This document shows, in pieces, positions 17,114-26,354 of a stretch of DNA of 64,000 nt (positions are counted from its first letter, which is position 1; the number at the start of each line of letters is the position of its first letter). The notes under the pieces are model-generated. The model did not search any database. It saw only the letters and a list, made by a program, of their open reading frames with translations, and was not told the DNA's origin. Where the stretch lies: NCBI RefSeq assembly GCF_000430505.1, contig NZ_KE387154.1, positions 182,530-246,529 on the forward strand, read 5' to 3'. The stretch is from Eisenibacter elegans DSM 3317. GTDB lineage: Bacteria; Bacteroidota; Bacteroidia; Cytophagales; Microscillaceae. The position numbers were made by a program, and so were the translations under genes.

Positions 17114-17707
17114 TTATTTCAATACATCTTTTACATCTACACGTACTCCGTCGCGGTAGGCAACTACCCAAGCGTCTTTGACACCCATACGGCGCACATA
17201 GTCGCGTAGCTCAGAAGCCTTGCTGTGGTCAGTAAATACGCCAAGTACGTATTTGTTGAGGCCGTCATCGGTAGTAGCATTGAGGTCGTTGTTGGTTACA
17301 AGCCCGTTGCCTTGTAGGTCGATGTTGCGGTAAGCGCCCAGCTGTACAGTAAAGTATACACCTTTTGAGGGGATTTGAGAGCCTCCGGGGTTGTTGCTAC
17401 CATTAGCTTCTAGCTCACGGATTTTTTCGTTGCGTACGTTCAACTCAGCTTGTAGGCGGGTGATTTCATCGGCCTGTGAGCGTTGTTTGTTTTGTAGGCG
17501 GTCGATTTCATCCTGTAAAGCACTGGCGCGGTTCTCGGCAGATTCCTTGTCTTCTTTGAGTTGGCGGAATTCGTCGAGGTTTTTGACCATATTTTTTGCT
17601 TCTTTTTTGAGTGCTTTTCTTTCAGCCTTGGTCATATCTTGTGCTTGTACAAGGGGTGCCAACACAAAAGCCGAAAGTAGTACTACGAGAAATAATGGCT
17701 TTTTCAT
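17114..17707 (-). CDS. Secreted coiled-coil / SPOR-like protein, paralogue 1
   Basis: A 197-residue protein, first of the three-gene run. Signal peptide to about residue 22 (LVQAQ), coiled coil at about 25-103 with regular heptads, a short Gly/Asn/Pro linker, then the best SPOR-like domain of the three: YFTVQLGAYRN, KYVLGVFTDHSKASELRDYVRRMG and DAWVVAYRDG. The mature protein should sit in the periplasm or on the outer-membrane inner face. No catalytic motif is seen. The gene begins 63 bp before the fumC stop on the same strand and could be co-transcribed with fumC. Confidence 0.8.
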   Translation of the reverse strand: MKKPLFLVVLLSAFVLAPLVQAQDMTKAERKALKKEAKNMVKNLDEFRQLKEDKESAENRASALQDEIDRLQNKQRSQADEITRLQAELNVRNEKIRELEANGSNNPGGSQIPSKGVYFTVQLGAYRNIDLQGNGLVTNNDLNATTDDGLNKYVLGVFTDHSKASELRDYVRRMGVKDAWVVAYRDGVRVDVKDVLK

Positions 17708-17770
17708 AGAGTTCGTATAGGGTTAAATAATTGAACGGTAAAAGTTGGTTACAAAATGAGTTCCAAAATG

Positions 17771-19162
17771 TTATAATCCGCCCACCATTTTTTCAGCAAT
17801 TACCCATTGGTCGAATTGTTCGGCAGTGAGTAAGCCAAGTGCTAGTGCAGCTTCTTTGAGTGTAGTGCCTTCGGCGTGTGCTTTTTTAGCAATTTTAGCC
17901 GCGTTTTCGTAGCCAATATGTGGATTGAGCGCTGTTACGAGCATCAAAGAATTTTCCAAATGACGTTTGATCATCGGGTAGTTTGGCTCAATGCCTACGG
18001 CACAGTTGGCGCGGAAGGACTCGCAAGCGTCGCCCAATAGGCGGGCAGAGTTGAGCAAGTTATAAATCATCATCGGCTTGAATACATTGAGCTCAAAATG
18101 CCCGGTAGCCCCACCGATAGAGATGGCTGTATCATTCCCAATGACTTGGGCGCAGACCATCGTCAGGGCTTCAGACTGGGTAGGGTTTACTTTGCCGGGC
18201 ATGATAGAGGAGCCGGGTTCGTTTTCGGGGATGAGGATTTCGCCGATACCGCTGCGAGGCCCAGAGCTAAGCATACGAATGTCATTGCCTATTTTCATCA
18301 ACGCTACGGCCAGCTGTTTTAGTGCGCCAGAGGTCTCTACGATAGCATCGTGCGCGGCTAGGGCTTCAAACTTATTCTCGGCTGTGATGAACGGCTGCCC
18401 GGCAAACTCCGCAATTTTTTGGGCTACCAATTCGGCATAACCCTTGGGCGTATTCAGCCCCGTACCTACTGCGGTGCCGCCCAAGGCAAGCTGGCTAAGG
18501 TGGGCTAGGGTATTGCGCAGGGCTTTCATCCCGAAGTCAAGTTGGGCTACATACCCTGAGAACTCGTGGCCCAGCGTAAGCGGTGTAGCATCCATAAAGT
18601 GTGTACGGCCAATTTTGACTACATTGGCAAAAGCCTTGGCCTTTTGGTCGAGCACATCGCGCAGCCCCTGGATTTTGGGCAGCGTCTCTTCCACAATCAG
18701 CTTGTAGGCCGCAATGTGCATCGCTGTTGGGAAGGTATCATTAGACGATTGTGATTTGTTGACATCATCGTTGGGGTGTACTTTCTTCTTCTCGTCTACT
18801 AGTTGGCCGCCGGCGATGACGTGCGCACGGTTGGCTATTACTTCGTTCACGTTCATATTCGACTGTGTACCCGAGCCGGTCTGCCATACAACAAGCGGGA
18901 ACTGATCGTCGAGCTTTCCGGCCAAAATCTCATCGCACACTTGGCTGATAAGCTGCGCCTTTTCAGCATCCATCACCCCTAGGGCTTGATTGGTTTGGGC
19001 GGCTGCTTTTTTGAGGATAGCAAAAGCCTTGATGATTTCATCGGGCATTCGGTTATTGCCGATGGCAAAGTTTTGCAAAGAGCGTTGGGTTTGAGCGCCC
19101 CAATATTTTTCGGCAGGTACTTGTACCTCGCCCATAGTATCTTTTTCGATGCGGTAACTCAT
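17771..19162 (-). CDS. fumC: Class II fumarate hydratase
   Basis: A 463-residue iron-independent fumarase that converts fumarate to malate in the TCA cycle. The superfamily signature [19 protein letters not shown] is intact, as are [14 protein letters not shown], which binds substrate, and [21 protein letters not shown]. Length and start ([16 protein letters not shown]) match the family closely. Aspartase is excluded by the overall FumC pattern. The upstream 390 bp contain no clear promoter match on the minus strand. Confidence 0.97.
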   Translation of the reverse strand: MSYRIEKDTMGEVQVPAEKYWGAQTQRSLQNFAIGNNRMPDEIIKAFAILKKAAAQTNQALGVMDAEKAQLISQVCDEILAGKLDDQFPLVVWQTGSGTQSNMNVNEVIANRAHVIAGGQLVDEKKKVHPNDDVNKSQSSNDTFPTAMHIAAYKLIVEETLPKIQGLRDVLDQKAKAFANVVKIGRTHFMDATPLTLGHEFSGYVAQLDFGMKALRNTLAHLSQLALGGTAVGTGLNTPKGYAELVAQKIAEFAGQPFITAENKFEALAAHDAIVETSGALKQLAVALMKIGNDIRMLSSGPRSGIGEILIPENEPGSSIMPGKVNPTQSEALTMVCAQVIGNDTAISIGGATGHFELNVFKPMMIYNLLNSARLLGDACESFRANCAVGIEPNYPMIKRHLENSLMLVTALNPHIGYENAAKIAKKAHAEGTTLKEAALALGLLTAEQFDQWVIAEKMVGGL

Positions 19163-19437
19163 TGGATTACTGTTGTGTTGGTTTTGGGTTTTGAGCGTGA
19201 AAATAGCAAACTCACGCTATATAAATGTCAAACTAGCACTTTTTTTCCAATTTACGCAAATGCTTAGCTTCATGATATGTTTTTAGGAATAAAAGTACGC
19301 TGCTTAGGCTTGGGTTATAGACAAAATATTTACTGTTTGCAGGCAACGCCGCAGCTGATTTTGCGTATAAGCAAATATCTATGCCTAAAGCGTTATGAAA
19401 TTGATGGATAGAGTTATTGTTTAATATTGGAACCACA

Positions 19438-19470
19438 AAAACCTCCCCAATCTTTTTGAGGAGGTTTTTT
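19438..19470. terminator. Terminator-like hairpin, possibly bidirectional
   Basis: AAAACCTCC (19438-19446) pairs with GGAGGTTTT (19460-19468) and is followed by T on the plus strand; the mirror A-run gives a T-run on the minus strand. It stands upstream of a plus-strand promoter, so it may insulate that promoter. Confidence 0.55.
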
Positions 19471-19484
19471 CGTTTGGGCTTGTA

Positions 19485-19517
19485 TTTGGGGCAAATGGAC
19501 GATAATCCCTATATTTG
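19485..19517 (+). promoter_or_regulatory. Strong Bacteroidota-type promoter
   Basis: TTTG at 19485-19488, a 21-bp spacer, then TATATTTG at 19510-19517. Both boxes match consensus. The start codon chosen for the small membrane protein is 37 bp downstream. Confidence 0.7.
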
Positions 19518-19554
19518 TGCTTCTGTATTGCTTACCAATGGTTTTGTTTGGCCT

Positions 19555-19758
19555 ATGAAAATGTTGTTTTTCTGCGCGTTGGTGGTATATGCCCTATTTC
19601 GGTTTCATCGTTTTTTGGGGCGTGTTATTCGGTGGCTAAGCCCTTTTGAGGTGGTTATCCGCACCAAGGCCAAGCCTCCGTTATCTTCCACACCGTCTGC
19701 TACCAAGGCCAAGCCTTCCATAGGCGAGTATATCGACTACGAAGAGATAAAGCCTTAA
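19555..19758 (+). CDS. Small single-helix membrane protein (DUF4834-like)
   Basis: A 67-residue protein with one N-terminal membrane helix (MLFFCALVVYALFRFHRFL), a basic and proline-rich middle, and an acidic end, GEYIDYEEIKP. Short proteins with the same helix-linker-DYEEI layout are common in Bacteroidota and are grouped as DUF4834; function unknown. The open frame starts at 19417, but the promoter at 19485-19517 lies inside that longer frame, so the ATG at 19555 is the better start; an ATG at 19495 is excluded for the same reason. Confidence 0.65.
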   Translation: MKMLFFCALVVYALFRFHRFLGRVIRWLSPFEVVIRTKAKPPLSSTPSATKAKPSIGEYIDYEEIKP

Positions 19759-19772
19759 TATTGGATATATTT

Positions 19773-20180
19773 TTATTGGTTGAGGCTCTTCAGCCAAGCC
19801 ACTGCCGGGGCGCGTTTGTTAAAAATCTCTACGTGTATATCTTCGTTCAGGCGGCGCAAAATATTTTTGATGATTCCGGGGCGTATAATATCTCGCTCGC
19901 TCACTACCACAAAGGTATGTAGGCGGTTGCGCACCAACTCTGGATAAAACTGCGTTTCGAGCCACACTTCGTGGGCAGTACTCAGGCGGGGGCGGTCAGT
20001 GATATCTACCATATACTTAGTGAGGGCATTTTCTTTGAAGGCTTGCAAACCCTGCCCCACGGCTTGGGTCAATACTTCGAGGGTAAAAGGCTCTTGATAG
20101 GCCAATTTCCAAGTTTCGCTGATGCTGTGCAGTTGGTTGTCAAGGCGGATGTCAACCAGAGGATTTTGATAAATGGTCAT
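19773..20180 (-). CDS. STAS/SpoIIAA-like protein
   Basis: A 135-residue soluble protein. The alternation of strands and helices (IYQNPLVDIRLD, YMVDITDRPRLS, TFVVVSERDIIRPG, VEIFNKRAPAVAWLKSL) and the final helix after AVAWL resemble the single-domain STAS/SpoIIAA-like family, which binds small ligands or partners. No phosphorylatable serine of the classical anti-anti-sigma type is obvious. The open frame extends 19 residues upstream; I choose the ATG at 20180 since the extension looks unrelated. Function unknown. Confidence 0.6.
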   Translation of the reverse strand: MTIYQNPLVDIRLDNQLHSISETWKLAYQEPFTLEVLTQAVGQGLQAFKENALTKYMVDITDRPRLSTAHEVWLETQFYPELVRNRLHTFVVVSERDIIRPGIIKNILRRLNEDIHVEIFNKRAPAVAWLKSLNQ

Positions 20181-20372
20181 ATGAGTTTTTTTGGGTATAT
20201 GGGTTGTACTAAAAACAGATAGACTGATACACTGCAAACACGATAAGCGCTTGTCTAAACGCTATATTTAGGGCGCAAACACAGTCGTGTTTGTGTTTGT
20301 TGGGGAAGGACTCCCAACGAGTACTCAACACACTTGATTATCTCGCTTACAGTGTATACAGCAAAGACTGTT

Positions 20373-20397
20373 GGCATCGTAGCCGACGGCTAATGCC
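20373..20397. repeat. Small imperfect palindrome
   Basis: GGCAT and TAGCC on the left pair with GGCTA and ATGCC on the right, with two unpaired bases in the left arm. It lies just after the MaoC gene stop (minus strand). No T-run follows, so a terminator is doubtful. Confidence 0.4.
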
Positions 20398-20405
20398 GTG
20401 TTTGG

Positions 20406-20861
20406 CTATACATAAAAACGCATCAGAAACTCTGCGATACAGGCCGGTTTATCTTGGCCTTTGAGCTCATAGGTCAGGTGCATTTCTGCTTGTTGGCCAC
20501 CCTCAAAAGGGCTTAGTTTTGCCAAAACAGCTTTGACACGCAGCTGCCCACCGGCAGGCACAGGCGAGGTAAAACGCAGTTTGTTGAGGCCATAGTTGAT
20601 GCCCATTTTGACTCCCTCGACCTTGAATATTTGGTCCATAAACATCGGCGCGAGCGACATCGTCAGGAAGCCGTGGGCGATGGTTGTTCCAAATGGAGAA
20701 AAAGTCTTGGCTTTTTCGATGTCGATGTGTATCCACTGGTGGTCGCCGGTAGCATCGGCAAAGGCGTTGATTTGGTCTTGGCTGATGGTATGCCAATCGC
20801 TAGTGCCTATTTCGCTGCCTTCTAGGGCTTTGAGTTCTGCTATTCCATTGATGATTTTCAT
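20406..20861 (-). CDS. MaoC-family (R)-hydratase
   Basis: A 151-residue hotdog-fold enzyme of the NodN/MaoC hydratase group. The hydratase motif is intact: DATGDHQWIHID gives the catalytic Asp and His, followed by PFGTTIAHGFLTMSL. It should hydrate 2-enoyl-CoA to (R)-3-hydroxyacyl-CoA, or a related substrate. It stands alone on the minus strand; an enoyl-CoA hydratase of the crotonase type is 14 kb away. Confidence 0.9.
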   Translation of the reverse strand: MKIINGIAELKALEGSEIGTSDWHTISQDQINAFADATGDHQWIHIDIEKAKTFSPFGTTIAHGFLTMSLAPMFMDQIFKVEGVKMGINYGLNKLRFTSPVPAGGQLRVKAVLAKLSPFEGGQQAEMHLTYELKGQDKPACIAEFLMRFYV

Positions 20862-20965
20862 ATTCTTTAAGGGGTTAGTGTAATAAGGGTATTTTCGATG
20901 TTCTAAAAAAGCAAAAATATCCGAGATTGGAAAATGCCCCGATATTTTTCAGCTGCGGTTTGGGT

Positions 20966-21727
20966 CTAGGTCTTTGGAGGTTTGCTAGGCTGTATGGCCA
21001 TAAAAAGCGACCTTGCGTGCTCCCAGTGCGTACTTTGGATAGGAAATCCCCCATAGTATCCATATTCAAACAATTGCGTACAGGCGCGTATTTGCTCGTA
21101 GTGCGGGTGTTGTGTCAGTTGTATGAGGTATTCATTATTGGTGCGTTGTAGTTCCTTGCGTAGCCACCCTTGGCTGATGAGCTGCTCTATGAGCGCTAGG
21201 TATTGCCAACGTAGCGCCTCGGCATAGGCTTGTTCTTTGAGGGCTTTTTGTATCAGTGCTTCGAGCGATTGTGCGCTGGGCAGCGGCTCGTGTAGGTTGT
21301 CTATGGAGGAGTTGTAGAGGTTTTTCTTGTGTGCGAATAGGCCGATGTTGGCATTCAGTAACTTGAGTACAATCAGGGCGGCTAAACAAGCAAACAACGA
21401 CCACGTCAGGATGCTGAGGGGGTTGTCCCAAGAGGGGTTCAGAATAGCGTCAGAAATCCGCATCCGCCAATAGTACCATTGCATGAGTAAGTTTTCATAC
21501 CATGTCGGTGTATCGTCAAACTCGACCTGCTTGGTTTTGGTCAGATAGTCAAACTCCGGATCTTGATAATAACGCTTCAAAGCCTCCTCGTCAAACTTCC
21601 GAGTTTTTGCTGTGGCAGTAGTTTGGTGTTTTTGTGCAAAAGTCGTGGCGCTAGTGCCCCACAGTAGCACACACACCAGCCCTACCCAAAAGTAGTTGGG
21701 ATAGGATAGTAATAGATGCTTTTTCAT
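20966..21727 (-). CDS. DUF4129 membrane protein
   Basis: A 253-residue protein with a signal-like N-terminal helix (about 12-30), a second helix at about 103-123, and a C-terminal DUF4129 domain (ALRWQYLALIEQLISQGW, LQRTNNEYLIQL, FEYGYYGGF). Genes of this family usually sit with SpoIIM, MoxR and DUF58 genes in a Bacteroidota envelope-associated cluster. Here only the SpoIIM gene is present, and the two overlap by 4 bp as ATGA. The role is unknown. Confidence 0.83.
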   Translation of the reverse strand: MKKHLLLSYPNYFWVGLVCVLLWGTSATTFAQKHQTTATAKTRKFDEEALKRYYQDPEFDYLTKTKQVEFDDTPTWYENLLMQWYYWRMRISDAILNPSWDNPLSILTWSLFACLAALIVLKLLNANIGLFAHKKNLYNSSIDNLHEPLPSAQSLEALIQKALKEQAYAEALRWQYLALIEQLISQGWLRKELQRTNNEYLIQLTQHPHYEQIRACTQLFEYGYYGGFPIQSTHWEHARSLFMAIQPSKPPKT

Positions 21728-22755
21728 GACTTCATCGTGATAAAGGCCAACAGCTCTGAGAGTGTGGGTTCAGCGTCTTCTTCAAGCCTTTTGGGCTGGC
21801 GGGCTAGCCGCCGCGCTACTTGCCAAGGCCAATAAACAAAATACCCCACCATCAGAACCAACGACGACAAGATGATACCGACACGGATAATATTGGGCCA
21901 TTCGGTGTGGCGCGTAGCAAAGCTCTCCAAGGCGGCGGCCACGATGATAAAGGGAATCAAACCCAACAATACCCGCCCGCCTGTTGCTGCGCCTCTTTTG
22001 AGACTCTCTACACGACTATATGTGCCCGGGAAAAGCCAGCTGCTGCCCAGTAATATGCCTGAGCCTCCAGCAATGACAATACAAAGGATTTCGATGGTAC
22101 CGTGTATCCAAATAGTAAGCACTGACTCGGCCAGTAGGCCGTGCGACACAAACATATATTGGAAAGTACCCAACATCACACCGTTGATCGCCAAGATATA
22201 TACCGTACCCACAGAAAACAGTATACCGGCAGCAAAAGTCCGAAAAGCTACCGAGAGATTGTTTTTGGCGATATAATAAAACATCCCAAAGGCATTTGTT
22301 TGTTTGTAGATGGCCAGCGGGTCGCCGTTCTGGATGTTGTAGAGGGTTTGGTCCACATACGCATCTCCCAAGATAATACGGACATAGTTTTCGTCGTGGT
22401 GGCTGGACAATACGCCTAAGGCCACAAAAGCCATAAAAAACAACAGACTATAGAGCATATACCAGCGCATTTGGTATACATTTAAGGGTAGGTCTATGAG
22501 CCAATAACGCCCAAAAGCAGCCCGGTCAAACCGCTGTTTTTGATGAATTTCTTGATATACCTTCCCAGCCATCGCATTGAGATAAGAGACGGCTTGCCCT
22601 TGGGGAAAGTGTGTGCGGGCAAAGGCCAAATCATCGGTAATGGCAATAAACAAATTGGCTAATTTCTCGGGGTCTTTAACCTGTTTTTGTCCCAGCTGTG
22701 CTTCAAAAGTACGCCATTTGTCTGCGTGTTGTTGAATAAATTGTGCTTCCTGCAT
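21724..22755 (-). CDS. SpoIIM (stage II sporulation protein M) family membrane protein
   Basis: A 343-residue protein with about six membrane helices between residues 95 and 325. The start MQEAQFIQQHADKWRTFEAQL is characteristic of the Bacteroidota SpoIIM family, so I choose the ATG at 22755. The frame runs upstream to a TTG at 22857, but that part lies inside a repeat element (22794-22982). The name is historical: in Bacilli SpoIIM helps dissolve peptidoglycan during engulfment, but these homologues occur in non-sporulating bacteria, probably as envelope proteins. It is translationally coupled to the DUF4129 gene. Confidence 0.88.
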   Translation of the reverse strand: MQEAQFIQQHADKWRTFEAQLGQKQVKDPEKLANLFIAITDDLAFARTHFPQGQAVSYLNAMAGKVYQEIHQKQRFDRAAFGRYWLIDLPLNVYQMRWYMLYSLLFFMAFVALGVLSSHHDENYVRIILGDAYVDQTLYNIQNGDPLAIYKQTNAFGMFYYIAKNNLSVAFRTFAAGILFSVGTVYILAINGVMLGTFQYMFVSHGLLAESVLTIWIHGTIEILCIVIAGGSGILLGSSWLFPGTYSRVESLKRGAATGGRVLLGLIPFIIVAAALESFATRHTEWPNIIRVGIILSSLVLMVGYFVYWPWQVARRLARQPKRLEEDAEPTLSELLAFITMKS

Positions 22756-23195
22756 ACATTCAAGGCTCTTTGTGTTCGTAGTTGGTTGGTCTAAGAGCTT
22801 GTCTAAATTTTCAGCGCGGTACTCAAAATAGCTGATTTTTGCGCTGATACTAGACAAAAAGCGCAGGCCTTATGTTCAGCCCACAATTAAAATCGTGGGA
22901 GGGCTACGGCGAGCATTTTTAACGAAGTATCAGCCAAAAAGCGGCGTTTTGGTGTCGATGAAGAGAATTTTAGACAAGCTCTAAGCCTAGGAGGTCTTTG
23001 TTATTTGACAAAATGGTTTGTTTGCGCAATAACAGTGGGTTATTTTGCAATACTCTTGCAAAGTAATCATTGATACTGACATATTTACAGACTCAGAACA
23101 ATGCTCCCAAGGCAAGTTATGGATTTGTTTTTAGTATCACAACAGCATTTGGGCTAAATTGCCGATGTGCTTTTTCAATTAAACTCTCCTATGAT
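22756..23195. other. Divergent intergenic region holding a fold-back repeat
   Basis: This 440-bp region separates the SpoIIM gene from the Vps10-like gene. Most of it is the fold-back element at 22794-22982. I found no clear promoter box or gene in the remaining 210 bp. Confidence 0.5.
22794..22982. repeat. Fold-back (MITE-like) repeat element, family 2, copy 1
   Basis: AGAGCTTGTCTAAA at 22794-22807 is perfectly inverted as TTTAGACAAGCTCT at 22969-22982. The arms stay alignable for about 60 bp each, both containing a TTTTTG(C)GCTGATACT motif, and a small CCCAC/GTGGG hairpin sits near the apex (around 22878-22899). The right half (GGCGAGCATTTTTAACGA, then CGTTTTGGTGT) recurs at 31722-31800. 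No open frame is present, so mobilisation would need a transposase from elsewhere. Confidence 0.7.
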
Positions 23196-26100
23196 ATGAA
23201 GCATTATTTTTACCACAAGCTTTTGTGTTGTACCCTCTTCTGTTATGTTTTGTTGCCCAGTGTGTATGGGCAGCAAAAAAAATCAGCAGCCACTACTTCT
23301 GAGGCTGTCGTAGCGCCTGCGGCCTTACAGTCGCTCCAGTGGCGCAATATCGGCCCCTTCCGTGGGGGGCGTTCGGCTGCCGTTACGGGGGTGCGGGGCA
23401 AGCCCAATGTCTTTTTCTTTGGCGCTACCGGCGGTGGCGTATGGAAAAGTATTGATGCTGGTGGCACGTGGCGCAACATCTCCGATGGCTTCTTTGGTGG
23501 CTCCATTGGGGCGGTGGCCATCAGCGAGTCTGACCCCAATATCCTCTACGTAGGCGGGGGCGAGAAAACTGTCCGAGGCAATGTGTCTCACGGCGACGGG
23601 ATGTGGAAATCTGAAGATGGGGGCAAAACTTGGCGCTTCATCGGCCTAGCCGACTCGCGGCACATCACCCGCATCCGCATTCACCCCAAAAACCCCAACA
23701 TCGTCTATGCAGCAGTGCTTGGCCACCTCTTCGGCCCCAACCAAGAACGGGGGGTATACCGCTCTACCGATGGGGGCAATACCTGGCAACGCTTGCTTTT
23801 TGTGAATAACCAAAGCGGCGCGGTAGACCTACGGATGGATCCCTCCAACCCAAGAGTGTTGTATGCCGCTACGTGGCGTGTTATCCGTACACCCTACAGC
23901 CTCGAAAGCGGGGGCGAAGGCTCCGGCCTTTGGAAGAGCACCGACGGCGGCGACACCTGGACAGAGCTGACCAAGGAGGCGCAAGGATTGCCCAAAGGCA
24001 CCCTAGGCATCATCGGCGTTACGGTCTCTCCGGCCAACCCCAACAGGGTATGGGCCATCATCGAAGCCCACGACGGCGGGGTATTCCGATCTGATGATGC
24101 TGGGCAAACTTGGAAAAAAATCAACGAAGATCGCTCCCTGCGTCAACGCGCTTGGTACTATACCCGCATCGAAGCCGACCCCAAAAACCCCGATGTGGTC
24201 TATGTGCTCAATGTGCAGTTTCATCGCTCTAAGGATGGCGGGCGCACTTATGAGACCATCTCCACCCCACACAGCGACCACCACGACCTCTGGATAGACC
24301 CCGACGACCCCGAAAGGATGATTATTGCTGATGATGGTGGCGCACAAGTATCTATGGATGGCGGACAGAGTTGGTCTACCTATCACAACCAATCGACGGC
24401 ACAGATGTACCGCATCGCAGTAGACAACTATTTCCCCTACCGCATTTACGGCGGCCAACAAGACAATACGGCTCTCCGTATCAGCAGCCAAAGCAATGAA
24501 GGCGGTATTACGGAATCGCATTGGCAAGTAACTGCTGGCGGCGAAAGCGCACACATTGCCCCACACCCGACAAAGCATGATATTGTCTATGGTACTTCGT
24601 ATGGTGGCTACCTCACCCGCTACGACCACGCCCGCGAAGAGGAACGCTCCGTAGATGTATACCCCGACAACCCGATAGGCCACCCCGCCAAAAATCTCAA
24701 ATACCGCTTCCAGTGGAACTTCCCGATTGCCTTTTCGCCACACGACGAAAATATACTCTACACCGCTGCCAACGTGTTGTTCAAAACCACCAATGAGGGA
24801 CAAACTTGGACAGCTATCAGCCCTGACCTCACCCGCAATGACACTACCCGCATGGGTGCTTCTGGTGGGCCTATCACCAAGGACAACACCAGTGTAGAGT
24901 ACTATGGTACTATCTTCGCCTTTGCAGAATCGAAGCGTGTGCCCGGCCTTATCTGGACTGGCTCCGATGACGGCCTCATTCACCTGACCCGCGACGGCGG
25001 CCAAACTTGGATTAACGTAACGCCCAAGCAAATGCCCGAGTGGATGATGATTAACAGCATTGACCCTGACCCCTTCAACGATGGCGGGGTATATGTAGCC
25101 GGCACACGGTATAAGTCCAATGACTTTACGCCGTATCTTTACAAAACAACAGACTACGGCAAAACTTGGACACTCATCACACAGGGCATCGCTCCCGACC
25201 ATTTCACACGCGTTGTACGCGCTGACCCCGCCCGGCAGGGCTTGCTTTATGCCGGTACGGAGCGCGGCGTGTATGTCTCTTGGGATGATGGTAAACGTTG
25301 GCAACCACTTCAGCTCAACCTGCCCATCGTGCCCATCACCGACTTGGCTGTCAAGGAGAATGACCTCATCGCGGCTACCCAAGGGCGCGGCTATTGGATT
25401 TTGGATGACCTGCACCTGCTCCAAACAGCTCCCGAAGCAGCCAAGGCCAACAAACCCTACCTACACCCCATCGCCCCAACATACAACACCATACGTTCGG
25501 GCTACGGCTACAATCCGCTGCTACAGGGCCAAAACCCTCCCAACGGCTTGACGATGCACCTCTACCTGCCACAGAAGCCCGATACCTCGACCAAGGCCAC
25601 GCTGGAGATTCTGGATGCCCAAGGGCAGGTGCTTCGCACACTCAGCACACATCCACCACAAGGCCAAAACCAAAACAAGCTATCGCTCAAACAAGGAGCC
25701 AATATGTTGGTTTGGAATATGCGCTATGACGATGCCCTGCTCCCCGATGGAATGATTCTATGGGCCGGAGGTACCCAAGGGGCGCGTACCGTGCCGGGCA
25801 AATACCAAGCCCGCCTGACTATCGGGGGGGAAGTACTGACACAGCCTTTTGAAGTGCTGCGGGACCCTCGCAGCGAAGCTTCTGAAACCGACGCACAGGC
25901 GCAACTCCAGTTTGTACGCGAAATTCACGAAAAACTCAACCAAACCCATCAGGCCATCTTGCACATCCGGGAGATGCGTACCGACCTACAACGCATTGCC
26001 AAGCAGTTTGCCAAAAACGAACAAGGGGCGGATGTGGTAGCCAAGGCCAAAGAAATAGAAAAACAAATCACAGCTATCGAAGAGGCCTTGTACCAAACCA

Positions 26101-26354
26101 AGAACCGTAGCGGGCAAGACCCGCTCAACTATCCTATCAGGCTCAACAACAAGCTCAGCGCCTTGGTATCCTTGATACAGATGGGCAATCACCGCCCCAC
26201 TGATGGGATGTTGGAGGTAAAGCAGGCCATCACTGCCGAAATAGACCAAGAACTGGCCAAGTGGCAGCAAGTGCTGACTACAGAAGTGCCGGCCTTCAAT
26301 ACACTGGTAAAATCTAAGGATTTTCCCGCCTTGGCTACTCCACAACAAGATTAA
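23196..26354 (+). CDS. Secreted Vps10/Asp-box beta-propeller protein
   Basis: A 1052-residue exported protein; the signal peptide ends near SVYGQ (residue 24). At least eleven Asp-box-type motifs of the form S-x-D-G-G-x-T-W are visible (for example SEDGGKTWRF, STDGGNTWQR, SMDGGQSWST, TRDGGQTWIN), spread over residues 60-740. This is the sortilin/Vps10-like or BNR-repeat propeller fold. The last 250 residues contain a beta-rich piece (about 785-900) and a helical coil. Proteins like this are often called glycosyl hydrolases, but I see no catalytic acids I could name, so binding or processing is equally possible. I chose the ATG at 23196 because it gives a proper signal peptide; the longer frame from 23070 does not. 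Confidence 0.85.
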   Translation: MKHYFYHKLLCCTLFCYVLLPSVYGQQKKSAATTSEAVVAPAALQSLQWRNIGPFRGGRSAAVTGVRGKPNVFFFGATGGGVWKSIDAGGTWRNISDGFFGGSIGAVAISESDPNILYVGGGEKTVRGNVSHGDGMWKSEDGGKTWRFIGLADSRHITRIRIHPKNPNIVYAAVLGHLFGPNQERGVYRSTDGGNTWQRLLFVNNQSGAVDLRMDPSNPRVLYAATWRVIRTPYSLESGGEGSGLWKSTDGGDTWTELTKEAQGLPKGTLGIIGVTVSPANPNRVWAIIEAHDGGVFRSDDAGQTWKKINEDRSLRQRAWYYTRIEADPKNPDVVYVLNVQFHRSKDGGRTYETISTPHSDHHDLWIDPDDPERMIIADDGGAQVSMDGGQSWSTYHNQSTAQMYRIAVDNYFPYRIYGGQQDNTALRISSQSNEGGITESHWQVTAGGESAHIAPHPTKHDIVYGTSYGGYLTRYDHAREEERSVDVYPDNPIGHPAKNLKYRFQWNFPIAFSPHDENILYTAANVLFKTTNEGQTWTAISPDLTRNDTTRMGASGGPITKDNTSVEYYGTIFAFAESKRVPGLIWTGSDDGLIHLTRDGGQTWINVTPKQMPEWMMINSIDPDPFNDGGVYVAGTRYKSNDFTPYLYKTTDYGKTWTLITQGIAPDHFTRVVRADPARQGLLYAGTERGVYVSWDDGKRWQPLQLNLPIVPITDLAVKENDLIAATQGRGYWILDDLHLLQTAPEAAKANKPYLHPIAPTYNTIRSGYGYNPLLQGQNPPNGLTMHLYLPQKPDTSTKATLEILDAQGQVLRTLSTHPPQGQNQNKLSLKQGANMLVWNMRYDDALLPDGMILWAGGTQGARTVPGKYQARLTIGGEVLTQPFEVLRDPRSEASETDAQAQLQFVREIHEKLNQTHQAILHIREMRTDLQRIAKQFAKNEQGADVVAKAKEIEKQITAIEEALYQTKNRSGQDPLNYPIRLNNKLSALVSLIQMGNHRPTDGMLEVKQAITAEIDQELAKWQQVLTTEVPAFNTLVKSKDFPALATPQQD

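Larger units (their letters stand above)
19163..19554. other. Divergent intergenic region between fumC and a small membrane protein
   Basis: This 392-bp region carries a hairpin at 19438-19470 and a strong promoter match at 19485-19517 for the downstream small gene. I see no gene or RNA in the first 270 bp. Confidence 0.5.

Noticed and set aside
24003-25424. Long minus-strand open frame of 473 codons
   Set aside because: It lies entirely opposite the Vps10/Asp-box gene. Its composition (many Val, Gly and Ile in no pattern) reflects the complementary strand of Asp-box repeats.
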